From JAJPKK01 sp963747835 (lineage in GTDB: Bacteria; Pseudomonadota; Alphaproteobacteria; Rhizobiales; Xanthobacteraceae): DNA of 64,000 nt. Position 1 is the first letter of the stretch. Every line of letters begins with the position of its first letter. The translations under genes and the position numbers were made by a program. Below, piece by piece: positions 9,602 through 18,515 of this stretch. The notes under the pieces were generated by a model that saw only the letters and a list, made by a program, of their open reading frames with translations, made no database searches and was not told where the DNA came from. The stretch is from contig CAVVGO010000006.1 in assembly GCA_963747835.1 (NCBI GenBank), forward strand, positions 62,001 through 126,000, written 5' to 3'.

Positions 9602-9744
9602 GATGTTCCTCCCGATATTCGTTGGCGTCAGGCGCGGATGATCCGGCAATGACGCTTGCCAGCCTAGCGCGGATTGTCCCGCTGCTCCATCCCGGCGGGC
9701 GACGTGACCTTCAGCGTGCGAGGCAGCGAGGACTGCTCGTGACC

Positions 9745-10176
9745 ATGACGCGTAGACAAGCCGGAGCCGGGATAAAAAATTTAAGGCTGGCGGCTCTTGT
9801 GGCCGTCGCGTTGTGCGGATGCGCTGAACGCGGCGAGAAAAAAGTCGAGGAGAATGTCTACCCCAAGGACTACAGAGCCAGCATCATGGAACGGCTGCGC
9901 GTCCAGCTCGCCGATCCGACCGGCATACGCGATGCCTACGTCAGCGAACCCGTTTTGAAACCCACTGGGCTGATCGCCCGCTACATTGCTTGCGTGAAGT
10001 TCAACGCCAGGGACGAAGAGGGCCAATACGTCGGCAGCAAGGAATCTGCGGCCTTCTTTTTCTCCGGCAGCTTGACCCAGATTGTCAACTCGACCCGCGA
10101 GTTGTGCGGCAATGCCGCCTATCAGCCGTTCCCGGAGCTGCAGAAGCTTTGTCGCGAGGCCTATTGCAAAAATTGA
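9745..10176 (+). CDS. putative lipoprotein
   Basis: 143 aa from the ATG at 9745; longer upstream extensions would put the signal peptide inside the protein. Residues 12-26 are NLRLAALVAVALCGC, a lipoprotein signal with Cys26 as the lipidated residue. The mature part contains YPKDYRASIMERLRVQLADPTGIRDAYVSEP and four later cysteines (IACVKF, RELCG, KLCREAYC), which could make disulphides in the periplasm. Similar small lipoproteins are widespread in Rhizobiales. I do not know a function. Confidence 0.6.
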   Translation: MTRRQAGAGIKNLRLAALVAVALCGCAERGEKKVEENVYPKDYRASIMERLRVQLADPTGIRDAYVSEPVLKPTGLIARYIACVKFNARDEEGQYVGSKESAAFFFSGSLTQIVNSTRELCGNAAYQPFPELQKLCREAYCKN

Positions 10177-10404
10177 GACGATTCAATGTGATAGCCGTCG
10201 TTTTACCGGCGCGAACGGTCCGCGCAAAAAACCGCGCCGGGACGGGAATAAAGCTGACACGCCTTGTGTCTCCTAAGTGCGGCCATTCAGACTATGTGGA
10301 GGAGATGAAGCGGCTTCACCAGCGTGAAACTCGCGAACGACGAGCGCCTATGAAACGTAACATCGCCACGGCGCTGTGAGGGGTTGCATGAACCACGCTG
10401 CGGC

Positions 10405-10932
10405 ATGAGCAAAGACCGCAACCGCAAAGTATTCGACGAGGTGGTTCTGCCTCATCTCGACGACGCCTATACGTTCGCCCGCTGGCTCACCGGCAACGCG
10501 ACCGACGCCGAAGACGTGGTGCAGGAGGCCTGCCTGCGCGCCCTGAAAGGTGCGGCCACGTTCGCCGGCGGTAACCCGCGGGCCTGGCTGATCGCCATCG
10601 TGCGCAATACGGCGTTCACCTGGCTCGCGCGCAACCGGCCGAAAGCGCTGGTGCTGACCGACGACCTCGAAGCCGTCGAACAGGCCTCATCGGCGGTGAC
10701 AGAGGTGGCGACGCCGGAGGCGGAAGTGATCGCGCAGGCGGACGCAGCGTTGCTCGAAAGGGCCGTAGGCGAGCTTGCGGCTCCGTTCCGCGAGGCACTG
10801 GTGTTGCGTGAGTTCAACGGCTTGAGTTACCGCGAGATCGCCGAGGCGACCGGTGTTCCCATCGGCACCGTGATGTCGCGTCTGGCGCGCGCCCGCGCGT
10901 TGCTGATCGAACGGATCGGAAGGGAGATGTGA
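10405..10932 (+). CDS. ECF-type RNA polymerase sigma factor
   Basis: 175 aa from the ATG at 10405. Region 2 is seen as YTFARWLTGNATDAEDVVQEACLRAL with the -10 recognition helix, and region 4 as LREFNGLSYREIAEATGVP followed by GTVMSRLARARALL, the helix-turn-helix for the -35 element. A short acidic linker (about 75-110) lies between them. The stop overlaps the start of the next gene, which encodes a membrane anti-sigma factor, so the two are translationally coupled. The regulon and signal are unknown; no matching autoregulatory promoter is evident upstream. Confidence 0.92.
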   Translation: MSKDRNRKVFDEVVLPHLDDAYTFARWLTGNATDAEDVVQEACLRALKGAATFAGGNPRAWLIAIVRNTAFTWLARNRPKALVLTDDLEAVEQASSAVTEVATPEAEVIAQADAALLERAVGELAAPFREALVLREFNGLSYREIAEATGVPIGTVMSRLARARALLIERIGREM

Positions 10933-11696
10933 TGAGCGATGTTGATTCGCGCCTGATCATGCAGGCGGCTCTCGACGGCGAGCTCGATGCCGCCGGTCAA
11001 ATCTCCTTCGAACGCAGGCTTGCCGACGATCCCGTTTTGGCGAAAGACTATGAACGTTTGGCAGCGTTGCGGCGCACGTTGCGCAAGAATTTTCCGCGCG
11101 AACCGGCGCCTGCTGCTTTGCGCAGCCGTATCGCCGCTCTTAACCGTCCAGTTGCGCCGATCCGGGCTGATCTAACGCGGCGCGGCGCAATGCGAATGGC
11201 GGCAGCGCTGGTGATCGGGATCGGGATCGGCGGCGGCTCGACCTACTGGGCGGTGTCGCGGCAGGATACCGGCGTCATCGACGCGCTCATCGCCGGACAT
11301 CGCCGCGCGCTCCTTTCGGAAGCGACCGTCGACGTCGCCTCGAACGACCGGCATAATGTGAGGCCGTGGTTCGACGCGCACATTGCCGTCTCGCCACCCG
11401 CCCCCGATCTCGCGGCGCGGGGCTACCCGCTGGTCGGCGGCCGTATCGACGTGGTGGCCGGCAAACCGGCGCCGACGCTCGTCTATCGCGTCCGCGAGCA
11501 TGTGGTGAGCGTGACCGCCCTGCCCACCTCCGCCGCTCCGGCAGCACCTGCGCCGGTCGATGGCTTTCACGCGCTCGCTTGGCAGGGCACGGGCTTCACG
11601 TTCTGGGCGGTCTCCGACGCCGACCTGCCATCGCTCGAGAGCTTCGCCGACGCCTTCAAATCCGCGGAGACGAGCGGCACGGAGTCGCCGCGTTAA
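10932..11696 (+). CDS. membrane anti-sigma factor
   Basis: 254 aa. The ATG at 10932 overlaps the TGA of the sigma gene by one base. The N-terminal cytoplasmic part (ALDGELDAAGQISFERRLADD) is the usual anti-sigma helix bundle without the zinc-binding HxxxCxxC motif. A single membrane helix (AAALVIGIGIGGGSTYWAV) follows at about residues 88-107, then a periplasmic domain of about 140 residues ending near FADAFKSAE. It should hold the ECF factor at the membrane until a periplasmic signal arrives. Confidence 0.85.
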   Translation: MSDVDSRLIMQAALDGELDAAGQISFERRLADDPVLAKDYERLAALRRTLRKNFPREPAPAALRSRIAALNRPVAPIRADLTRRGAMRMAAALVIGIGIGGGSTYWAVSRQDTGVIDALIAGHRRALLSEATVDVASNDRHNVRPWFDAHIAVSPPAPDLAARGYPLVGGRIDVVAGKPAPTLVYRVREHVVSVTALPTSAAPAAPAPVDGFHALAWQGTGFTFWAVSDADLPSLESFADAFKSAETSGTESPR

Positions 11697-11733
11697 TTGA
11701 GAAATCGTTGGTTGCTGTTCTGAGCAGCGCGCA

Positions 11734-13401
11734 CTATGAGGCGACAAAGCGGCCGGTTGGTGCCGCGTGGCCTTGATCGAAACGGCCCGCACCTCCGAGT
11801 TCCACCAGCAGCGGTCCGAGGACCGGCTCGTGAACGCGCCAGCGTCCGATCGCGCTGTCGTAAATCGGCTGGCGCACTTGCGTGGCGCTCGCGGTGCGAA
11901 CCGGTCGTTCCGTTCGATGAAACGCAAGACATCGCGGATCCCAGTCAAGCCGGCAATGGGCCACGATATGCCGCGCCTGACCTTCGAGGTCGGCGACGAC
12001 CTCTTCATAGCGGACGTCGAGAATGCGTCCGGGCGGCAGCACGCGGTGCCAGTGCGCCATCAGGGCCTCGTAGCGGCGATAGTAGCGCCCCAGTTCGGCG
12101 AGGTCGTAGGTATGTTTTTGTCCGCTGCTGAACAGCTTGGAGAAGCAGGAAATGCAGGTGTCGACCGGATCCCGGATGGCATGAACGATGATCGCGTTGG
12201 GCAGCGCCAGGTGAATGAGCCCGGCGAAAATGAAATTTCCCGGGCCTTTGTCGGTGATACGCGCGGCGGAAGGGGCGATCCGCAGGAATTCGGCAAGGTA
12301 GCGCGTGCCGAGGTCAAGAAAATCCTCATCGACCATCGCCGACGCCAACTCGGGGAAACTCGGCGAACCGCCGAGCCTCTCCCGGATTGCTCTAACGGCA
12401 TCCTCGAACAGCGTCAGTTCGCCGCCTCCGACGACCTGGGGATGGCTGGCAAGAATTTGCTCCACCAGCGTCGTGCCCGAGCGCGGCATTCCGACAATAA
12501 ACACCGGAACCGAGGAAGGCTGACCAGCGGTATTCCGCGACCGCATCAGCTCGGGCGTGAAGACCGACCGGACATGATCCAACCCTCCGAGCGTTGCGGC
12601 TTCGTCATACGTAATTTGCCGACGCTTGAGAGCATTGCCGTCCAGCCACTGGCGGAAGGCTTCGCCGTGCCGGCCCACGTCTTGATAAGCCTTGCCCAAG
12701 GCGAAATGCAGTTCGACCCGTTCGTCGACGGAAAGCGAGACGTTGTCCTTGGACAATTGCTCCATCGCGGCCATATGCGGGTCCCCGGCGGCAAAACGAA
12801 CCATTTCGCTCAGGTTGCGGAGGAATTTGACATTGCGCGGCGCCAGCCGGACGGCGTTTTCCAAAGCTGCGCGGCCTTCCGACAACTGTCCAAGTTCGGT
12901 CAATGCCGCGGCAAGGTTGTTGTACGCCTCGGCAAAATCCGGCTTCAGGACGATCGCCTGGCGAGACGCGGCGACCGCTTCCGCGAGCTTGCCGTGGTCG
13001 CGCAGCGCGGCGCCGAGGTTGCAATGCGCTTCGGCATAATCGGGCTTGATCCGAATGGCTTGGCGATACGCAGCGATCGCTTCGTCGAGCTTGCCCTGAT
13101 CGCGCAGCGCAAGGCCGAGATTGGACAAGTACATCGCATTCTGCGGACTCTGTGCCAAGGCCCGGCGCATCAACGCGACGGCCACGTCGTTCTGACTTGC
13201 CTGGTGGGCAAGGACACCGAGCAGGTGCAGGGCATCCGCATGCTCAGCAAAGACAGCCAGCACTTTCCGGTAATAAGCCTCAGCCTCGGTGCCGCGGCCC
13301 GCCACGTGGTGCGAGACGCCGGCTTGCAGGAGCTCGGCCGCATGAGAATTGCTTGGAGTCGGTCGAAGCCTGGCGTCGGCGCGACGCTGATGGCGATTCA
13401 T
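11734..13401 (-). CDS. TPR-repeat sulfotransferase
   Basis: 555 aa from the ATG at 13401, giving the MNRHQRRADAR opening that also marks the TPR-GT41 gene of this island. Residues 20-240 hold about five to six TPR units, two nearly identical (ALRDQGKLDEAIAAYRQAI). The C-terminal half is a sulfotransferase: VGMPRSGTTLVEQILASHP is the 5'-phosphosulphate loop for PAPS, and later ITDKGPGNF and ILDVRYEEVVADLEG are typical of this family. The TPRs probably bring in a protein or glycan acceptor. The gene is cytoplasmic and heads the leftward half of the flagellin island. Confidence 0.85.
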   Translation of the reverse strand: MNRHQRRADARLRPTPSNSHAAELLQAGVSHHVAGRGTEAEAYYRKVLAVFAEHADALHLLGVLAHQASQNDVAVALMRRALAQSPQNAMYLSNLGLALRDQGKLDEAIAAYRQAIRIKPDYAEAHCNLGAALRDHGKLAEAVAASRQAIVLKPDFAEAYNNLAAALTELGQLSEGRAALENAVRLAPRNVKFLRNLSEMVRFAAGDPHMAAMEQLSKDNVSLSVDERVELHFALGKAYQDVGRHGEAFRQWLDGNALKRRQITYDEAATLGGLDHVRSVFTPELMRSRNTAGQPSSVPVFIVGMPRSGTTLVEQILASHPQVVGGGELTLFEDAVRAIRERLGGSPSFPELASAMVDEDFLDLGTRYLAEFLRIAPSAARITDKGPGNFIFAGLIHLALPNAIIVHAIRDPVDTCISCFSKLFSSGQKHTYDLAELGRYYRRYEALMAHWHRVLPPGRILDVRYEEVVADLEGQARHIVAHCRLDWDPRCLAFHRTERPVRTASATQVRQPIYDSAIGRWRVHEPVLGPLLVELGGAGRFDQGHAAPTGRFVAS

Positions 13402-13636
13402 CGGGGCAATCTTCGGTAAAGCAAATCTGCCGCGAGCTCCCGTGCCAGAACTGGCGCAACGAAGACCGCAAATACCGCCCCCCGGCGATCTGACGAATCG
13501 TGTCAGGTTCAACAATATTGATACAACAAAGATCACTGGCTCGCCGGTAGCATGCGACCGTGAAGCTGCTTTTTAGGTCGCGGCCCGGCCTGTTTGCTAA
13601 GCCGTTCCGCACGCCCGCAGTTGCGTCAGGCGGCGC

Positions 13637-15817
13637 TTAACCGGCGGCGGCGAGCGCCACGACCTGTTCGCGGGCGCAGTCCAGGTCAAGCCGCCAGAGA
13701 CCATCGGGTTCGAATCGAAAGCCGTTATCGCGATAGACGTTGCGGACCGGAATATTGCGCGATGTCGCCACGATGCGTCCCGTCAACGCCTCCACGTCGG
13801 CTCTCAGGGGCTCGATGATACGCCGCAGGAAAGTGTGTTCGACACCAAGCCCCAGCACACGACAGCTCATGACCAAGCCGGTTATGTCGCCGCGCTCGAT
13901 CACCGCCGCTCCGGCGAGCCCGTGATCTCCAAACCGGTCCGAGACATGGATCGAAAACACATGAGTATCGGGACCGCCGCACAGCGCCTTCAACTCGGTG
14001 GGTGAAAACGTCCGGCCCGTGGTGTTGAACTGCGTGGTCCGCGCGAACAATTCCGAAATGCGATCGAGCTTGCCGTTGGGTCGCACTCGATCGACACGGC
14101 ATTGGACCTGCAACGACGCTATATAGGCGTTCTCGTCCACGACTTCGGCGCGAAATTGTTTTCGGCCGAGCTGTGCCTTGACGAGTTGCGTGCGCGAGGC
14201 CGCTTCTTCGGTAATGTGCGGCAATTGCAGGCGCGGATCGTTGAGCAGCTGACGGCGCAAGGCGAACGGATCCTCGCCCCACACTTCAACCTCCGGAAGC
14301 CGCTGCCGGACGCGATCCCGTTCGATTGGGTGATCATCGATGAACAGGAAAGCGTCGAGCGCAAAGCCGATTTCGTCGGCGATGGAGCGGATGTTCTCGA
14401 CCTTGTCGCTCCAATTGACGCGCCATGTGACGAAGTCGTCGGGCGTCAGCAGCCGGTTGCGCGGATAGTGATCCGGATATTTCCATAACTCGCGGACCGT
14501 CGCCTCGTCGTTCTTGCTGACGCAGGCGAGGACGATGCCCCGCTTTTTCAGGCAGAGCAGCGCCTCGTGCAGACCGAAATAGAGGCCAACATAGGAGAAC
14601 GTCCCACTGATGGCCGGATCCCAAGCGAACGGACTGCCGGTTTCCGCCAGAACGCCCGGCCACAGCACGCCGTCGAGGTCGACGATGACGCATTTCTTGC
14701 GATCGATCCCAAGCGTCGCCGAGAGGACATCGACATGAGTGCGCGACACAACCGCCTCGCGACAATACGGATCGGCGCCGACGAACCGCGCCAGCGGCGT
14801 CGTGTCCGGGAAGATTCCGTGAACCGCCGCCTTCTCGCTTTCCGGACGTTGCAGGAGCCAACCCGGCGACCCGAAATGCGTGAAGCCGACCTGCCCGTCG
14901 TCGAGCATACGTTCTGAACCCACGGCCGCAAGAGCGGCGGCGATGTCCACCACATGAACGTCGGCGTAGGAGGCCGCGAGTTTCGCCAGGACCACATTCG
15001 CCAGCCGGAAGCGCGTGCGATGCCCGGTCAGCCCGCGTTCCGCGAGGCCGAGCGGTTGCACTGTCGGTTCCGGCAAATTGTCGATCAGGATGGGCGCGGT
15101 GGTGCGCTGCCGCAGTTCATGCAAAATGTGACTGGCTTCCACGACATAGGCACCATGGGCCGCCTTTTCGGCGGAATCCTGGGCGGCCTTTTCGGCGGCG
15201 TCGAATTCGTCCGCGATGGCGTGACGCGAGCGTAGCGCACCGATCAGGACGGCATCGTGTCGATGCTCACTCACGAACCCAACATCGTGGGGAAACGTCG
15301 CTGCAACGCGGAGATCGAGGCCACGCTTCGCCGCTTCCCGTCGCAGGAAGTCGGACTCCATCTGGATATCGCAATCGCCGAGCAGCACCACGTCCAGGCG
15401 TTTCTTGACGCCGCCGAGATCGGAGAGGCCGTAGGTAGTCCCCGCGGACCAATAGGCGTCGGAGCCCTCTTTCAACTGGCGGCGATAGCGCTCCAAAAGT
15501 TCGACAGGATCCCGCCCGAGGGTCTCGCTCAACTTTGCCGTGACCTGGGCAAGTTCCTCGTCGGCGCTCGACGCCGTCAGGATGCCGCGTTCCGCGAGCG
15601 AGTCGACGCAGCCGGCGATCGCGTCACGATTGAAGCCGACGCGTTTCGCCAGATCGTCGTAGTCATCAGGCAGCGCACGCGCTTGCGTGAAATACTCGAC
15701 GACATCGGCTGTCTGCCGGTCGACGGCGAGGCGAAACTGACTGACAGCATGAACGAGCAAAATACGGCCGCATCCGACCGGAATCTGATGGATGAATCGG
15801 GATTTGCACAATCGCAT
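13637..15817 (-). CDS. FkbH-like HAD-IIIC protein
   Basis: 726 aa. The N-terminal 90 residues look like a small helical/PqqD-like piece. Residues about 130-365 form an SGNH-like region, then the HAD-IIIC core begins with KCVIVDLDGVLWPGVL (DxD near residue 379), CVSKNDEATV and FLFIDDHPIERDRV. The last 150 residues are acetyltransferase-like (FGDHGLAGAAVIERGD, NIPVRNVYRDNGF). FkbH proteins load glyceryl or other C3 units onto carrier proteins, or modify sugars in glycan clusters. No acyl carrier protein is visible nearby, so a glycan role fits better here. It lies next to the sulfotransferase and oxygenase genes on the same strand. Confidence 0.85.
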   Translation of the reverse strand: MRLCKSRFIHQIPVGCGRILLVHAVSQFRLAVDRQTADVVEYFTQARALPDDYDDLAKRVGFNRDAIAGCVDSLAERGILTASSADEELAQVTAKLSETLGRDPVELLERYRRQLKEGSDAYWSAGTTYGLSDLGGVKKRLDVVLLGDCDIQMESDFLRREAAKRGLDLRVAATFPHDVGFVSEHRHDAVLIGALRSRHAIADEFDAAEKAAQDSAEKAAHGAYVVEASHILHELRQRTTAPILIDNLPEPTVQPLGLAERGLTGHRTRFRLANVVLAKLAASYADVHVVDIAAALAAVGSERMLDDGQVGFTHFGSPGWLLQRPESEKAAVHGIFPDTTPLARFVGADPYCREAVVSRTHVDVLSATLGIDRKKCVIVDLDGVLWPGVLAETGSPFAWDPAISGTFSYVGLYFGLHEALLCLKKRGIVLACVSKNDEATVRELWKYPDHYPRNRLLTPDDFVTWRVNWSDKVENIRSIADEIGFALDAFLFIDDHPIERDRVRQRLPEVEVWGEDPFALRRQLLNDPRLQLPHITEEAASRTQLVKAQLGRKQFRAEVVDENAYIASLQVQCRVDRVRPNGKLDRISELFARTTQFNTTGRTFSPTELKALCGGPDTHVFSIHVSDRFGDHGLAGAAVIERGDITGLVMSCRVLGLGVEHTFLRRIIEPLRADVEALTGRIVATSRNIPVRNVYRDNGFRFEPDGLWRLDLDCAREQVVALAAAG

Positions 15818-15976
15818 TTGGTTTTCTCAAGCCGAGCAAACGACGGTGATCAAGGGCGCGATCGCGACGACAAAGCTCGGGGTTGTTTCGCGCGACATCA
15901 CCATGCTCACTTGCGGCCGACAATTGCGCCAGAGCGCAATCTCCCGCGCGAATTCGGCAATTCCCGCCGGGTACCT

Positions 15977-17143
15977 TTAAGCGACCTTCGCCACAGCATC
16001 TTGCGGATAAAGCCGGTCCCAGCCGTCGACGTAACGCGCTTCGCCGTCGTGCAGCCTGGCGTTATTGACTTCGCGCTTGGCCGCGTCGGCCTCGGCATAA
16101 AGAAAGGCCAGGAACGCGTAACGGCGCCCGCGCGTCACCGGCGTCACCTGATGCAACGCCGCGGACGAGAATACGACGGCGCCGGACCCCGGTGCCCGGT
16201 AGGTCTTGCGGCCGAATTCCGGGAAAACGAGGTCGCACCCCTCGTAGTCGTGATTGAGATTGATCGAGACCGCGAAGCGCCGGTATTCCGCACCGGCATT
16301 GAGGTTGTCGCGATGGCGAAAGAAGTGCCCCCCGAGCGCGCTGTCGTAACAAGCAACGAGATACCGGTCCATCCGCGTGGCCTGAAATTGGAAGTACCGC
16401 TCAACCTCGGGAATCAGCCGACGTACGACTTGGTCGCGAACGATGTCGCGAATCTCGGGCGTAGACACGACGAGATCTTTGCGGCGCTTCAGGCTATAGT
16501 CGAACACCGTTGCGGTTTTGCCCTCGACGTCCAGCATGAAGCCGGAGTCGCGGCCGCCTTGTTCCTCATGGAATTTGACCAGAAAGTCGCAGAGTTCAAA
16601 GCTGAACACCCGCGGCACGATCAATACCGGTGCGGTCATCGGAACGCCCGCCGAGTCGTCGACCGAGGGCAGTCCGCGCAAAATCCCGCGCACGGTTTCG
16701 GCGTGCCCTTGCGGGTAATTCCACGGAATGTCGGCGACGGCCCGCAGCATCGGGTCGAGTACAATGGTACGGGGAACGTCGAAAGCCCCAAACGATCGGC
16801 TCAGCCCTCCGTCAAAATCCGCGATGAAAGACAGCGCCTTGGTGGTGGCGGCCGCATATCTCCCGAGATCGCCAGGCGGCGTAGCGAACACGCCACGCAG
16901 AACAATGCGATCCTCGTCGAAGAGGTCGGCTTCGCGTTGCAGCGCCTCGAAATCGACTGTCATTCGTTCGTTTGCGGCTGAACCCAAGAAACAGAGGACG
17001 ATCCAGCGGCCCGCATCGACATGCAAATTGAAGGAGCCGCCCGTCAGAAGAGGCGCGCTGAACCAAGGGACCGGATCGCCGAGTTTGATTCGGTTTTCCG
17101 CCGCAATTTGCTCTGCCACGCCGGATACCTCAGTTGGATACAA
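15977..17143 (-). CDS. redoxin-2-oxoglutarate/Fe(II) oxygenase fusion
   Basis: 388 aa. Residues 15-165 resemble an AhpC/TSA redoxin (GDPVPWFSAPLLTGGSFNLH, DFEALQREADLFDE, PRTIVLDPMLRAV) but the usual peroxidatic cysteine is absent: the loop reads CFLGSAANERMT. Residues 175-375 are a prolyl-4-hydroxylase-type dioxygenase with HFFRHRDN (HxD, near residue 274) and SAALHQVTPVTRGRRYAF (distal His and the Arg for 2-oxoglutarate). It should hydroxylate a peptide or small molecule in the cytoplasm. The redoxin part may be only a binding module. Neighbours suggest the target is in the flagellin or glycan pathway. Confidence 0.8.
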   Translation of the reverse strand: MYPTEVSGVAEQIAAENRIKLGDPVPWFSAPLLTGGSFNLHVDAGRWIVLCFLGSAANERMTVDFEALQREADLFDEDRIVLRGVFATPPGDLGRYAAATTKALSFIADFDGGLSRSFGAFDVPRTIVLDPMLRAVADIPWNYPQGHAETVRGILRGLPSVDDSAGVPMTAPVLIVPRVFSFELCDFLVKFHEEQGGRDSGFMLDVEGKTATVFDYSLKRRKDLVVSTPEIRDIVRDQVVRRLIPEVERYFQFQATRMDRYLVACYDSALGGHFFRHRDNLNAGAEYRRFAVSINLNHDYEGCDLVFPEFGRKTYRAPGSGAVVFSSAALHQVTPVTRGRRYAFLAFLYAEADAAKREVNNARLHDGEARYVDGWDRLYPQDAVAKVA

Positions 17144-17296
17144 TGCGCCGCCAGCGGCAAATTAAAATGCCATGGTTAACAATGTTCTAACCGGAACCGA
17201 CGGCGGCGCAGGTGAATGTCTCGTGCTTATGGAAGTCAGGGGCGCGCGAACCGGGTTGGCGCCTGCGCATCGATCGGGGCGAGCGATAGCCCTCAC

Positions 17297-18082
17297 TCAT
17301 GCAGATGCAGCTGAGACCCGGGCGTCCGGCGAAACTTGCGCCGGCGCAAATTGCGACGACAATTCACCGCGAAAGACCATCGGGCCGACATGGTTCAGGG
17401 TGCTGTTCAAGTCAGCCCAGATTTCCCCGCCCATATCGATCCATCGCCGGCAGAAGCTGAAGTCCTCGCTCAGATAAGTGCCGGCTTCGTCGATCATACA
17501 ATCGAACAGGGCATAGCGGTTGTTGCTGGGCGTGGCGGCCTCGATCGAATGATCGCGCCGGTATTGCAGATGCGGATACTGCGCGCACATCCGTTCGATG
17601 GCTTCGCGCCGGATCATCAGGAAACCGGTGCCGGCATGGCGAACCTTGATAAAGCCGGCTCTAGCGATCACCGCATCGGGATCCTGCACCTCAAATACGT
17701 AATTCAGAGAAGCGGCGGCGGGATTGGCGCGGCCCGCCTGCACAGCGGTCCTGACTTTGCCCCAGTCGACTCGCTTGATCGGATAAACTGCAGCGCACAT
17801 CTCGGCGCCGCAATCGATAAGACGCAAGACCTGAGCGGAATCGAAGCCGATATCCGCGTCGATAAACAGAAGATGGGTCGCGGTCGGATCATCAAGAAAC
17901 TGTGCCGTCAAGCTCGCACGCGCCCGCGTGATCAGGGCGTCGCCGTCCTTCAAGAATATCTTCAGTTCAATATCGTTGGCGCGTAACGCCCGTTGCAGCT
18001 TAAACATCGATTCCGCATAGATGGTCGAAATCTGGCCTCCGAAACATGGCGTGGCAACTGCAAGGCTGACTGCTCCCGCCAT
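17297..18082 (-). CDS. DxD glycosyltransferase-like protein
   Basis: 261 aa. The start is MAGAVSLAVATPCFGG, a usual opening of this group. HLLFIDADIGFDSAQVL gives the DxD metal site near residue 95, then the ACAAVYPIKR-type strand, RHAGTGFLMIRREA, and a C-terminal EDFSFCRRWIDMGGEIW that acts as the base-containing element of GT-A enzymes. The fold is therefore a GT-A transferase using a nucleotide sugar, similar to Anp1-like proteins. Acceptor unknown. It faces away from the ATP-grasp gene across a 433-base gap. Confidence 0.78.
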   Translation of the reverse strand: MAGAVSLAVATPCFGGQISTIYAESMFKLQRALRANDIELKIFLKDGDALITRARASLTAQFLDDPTATHLLFIDADIGFDSAQVLRLIDCGAEMCAAVYPIKRVDWGKVRTAVQAGRANPAAASLNYVFEVQDPDAVIARAGFIKVRHAGTGFLMIRREAIERMCAQYPHLQYRRDHSIEAATPSNNRYALFDCMIDEAGTYLSEDFSFCRRWIDMGGEIWADLNSTLNHVGPMVFRGELSSQFAPAQVSPDARVSAASA

Positions 18083-18515
18083 ACGTCAATATCTCCACCG
18101 ATGCCCGGATATCTGAGCCGCGCCCAGCGGCGCGCCCGGTCGCATGATCACCGTGAGGATTGTTCGGCTGCGACCATACGCAAATTCAACAGAGTGCGAG
18201 TCCGGTCAATTTTGACCCGAAGCGATACCACATTGACCTCGCCGCCAGCCGGCCTGAGCAGGTGCACTGGAGGCAATGGTCATCAAAACTTGTCATCAGC
18301 ATTTAACCAAATTCCCTAACGCCATCTTAACATCGAGCTAAAATACGCGTTTTGGTTCGCTCTCTCGCGGCAACCGGTGGAGCGTGATTCAAACCACACT
18401 GGTTTCTGTGGCCAAGTGAAATGTTTTCGTTTAATCCGATTCGTCACGCAGCGCCTCATAAAGCCCAGCCGGGGCAGTCGTGCTCGCGGATGCAGCAGGA
18501 GCCGGAATCCGTCCG
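18083..18515. other. divergent intergenic region
   Basis: 433 bases between the leftward glycosyltransferase and the rightward ATP-grasp gene. The segment around 18280-18350 is AT-richer than its surroundings and could carry promoters. I see no RNA gene or conserved small ORF; the reading frames crossing it are not convincing. Confidence 0.35.

Noticed and set aside
11767..13419. 550-codon open frame on the plus strand
   Set aside because: It is antisense to the TPR-sulfotransferase gene, has no known domain and arises from GC-rich codon bias.
15257..16981. 574-codon open frame on the plus strand
   Set aside because: It spans parts of two real minus-strand genes (FkbH-like and the oxygenase) and shows no domain.
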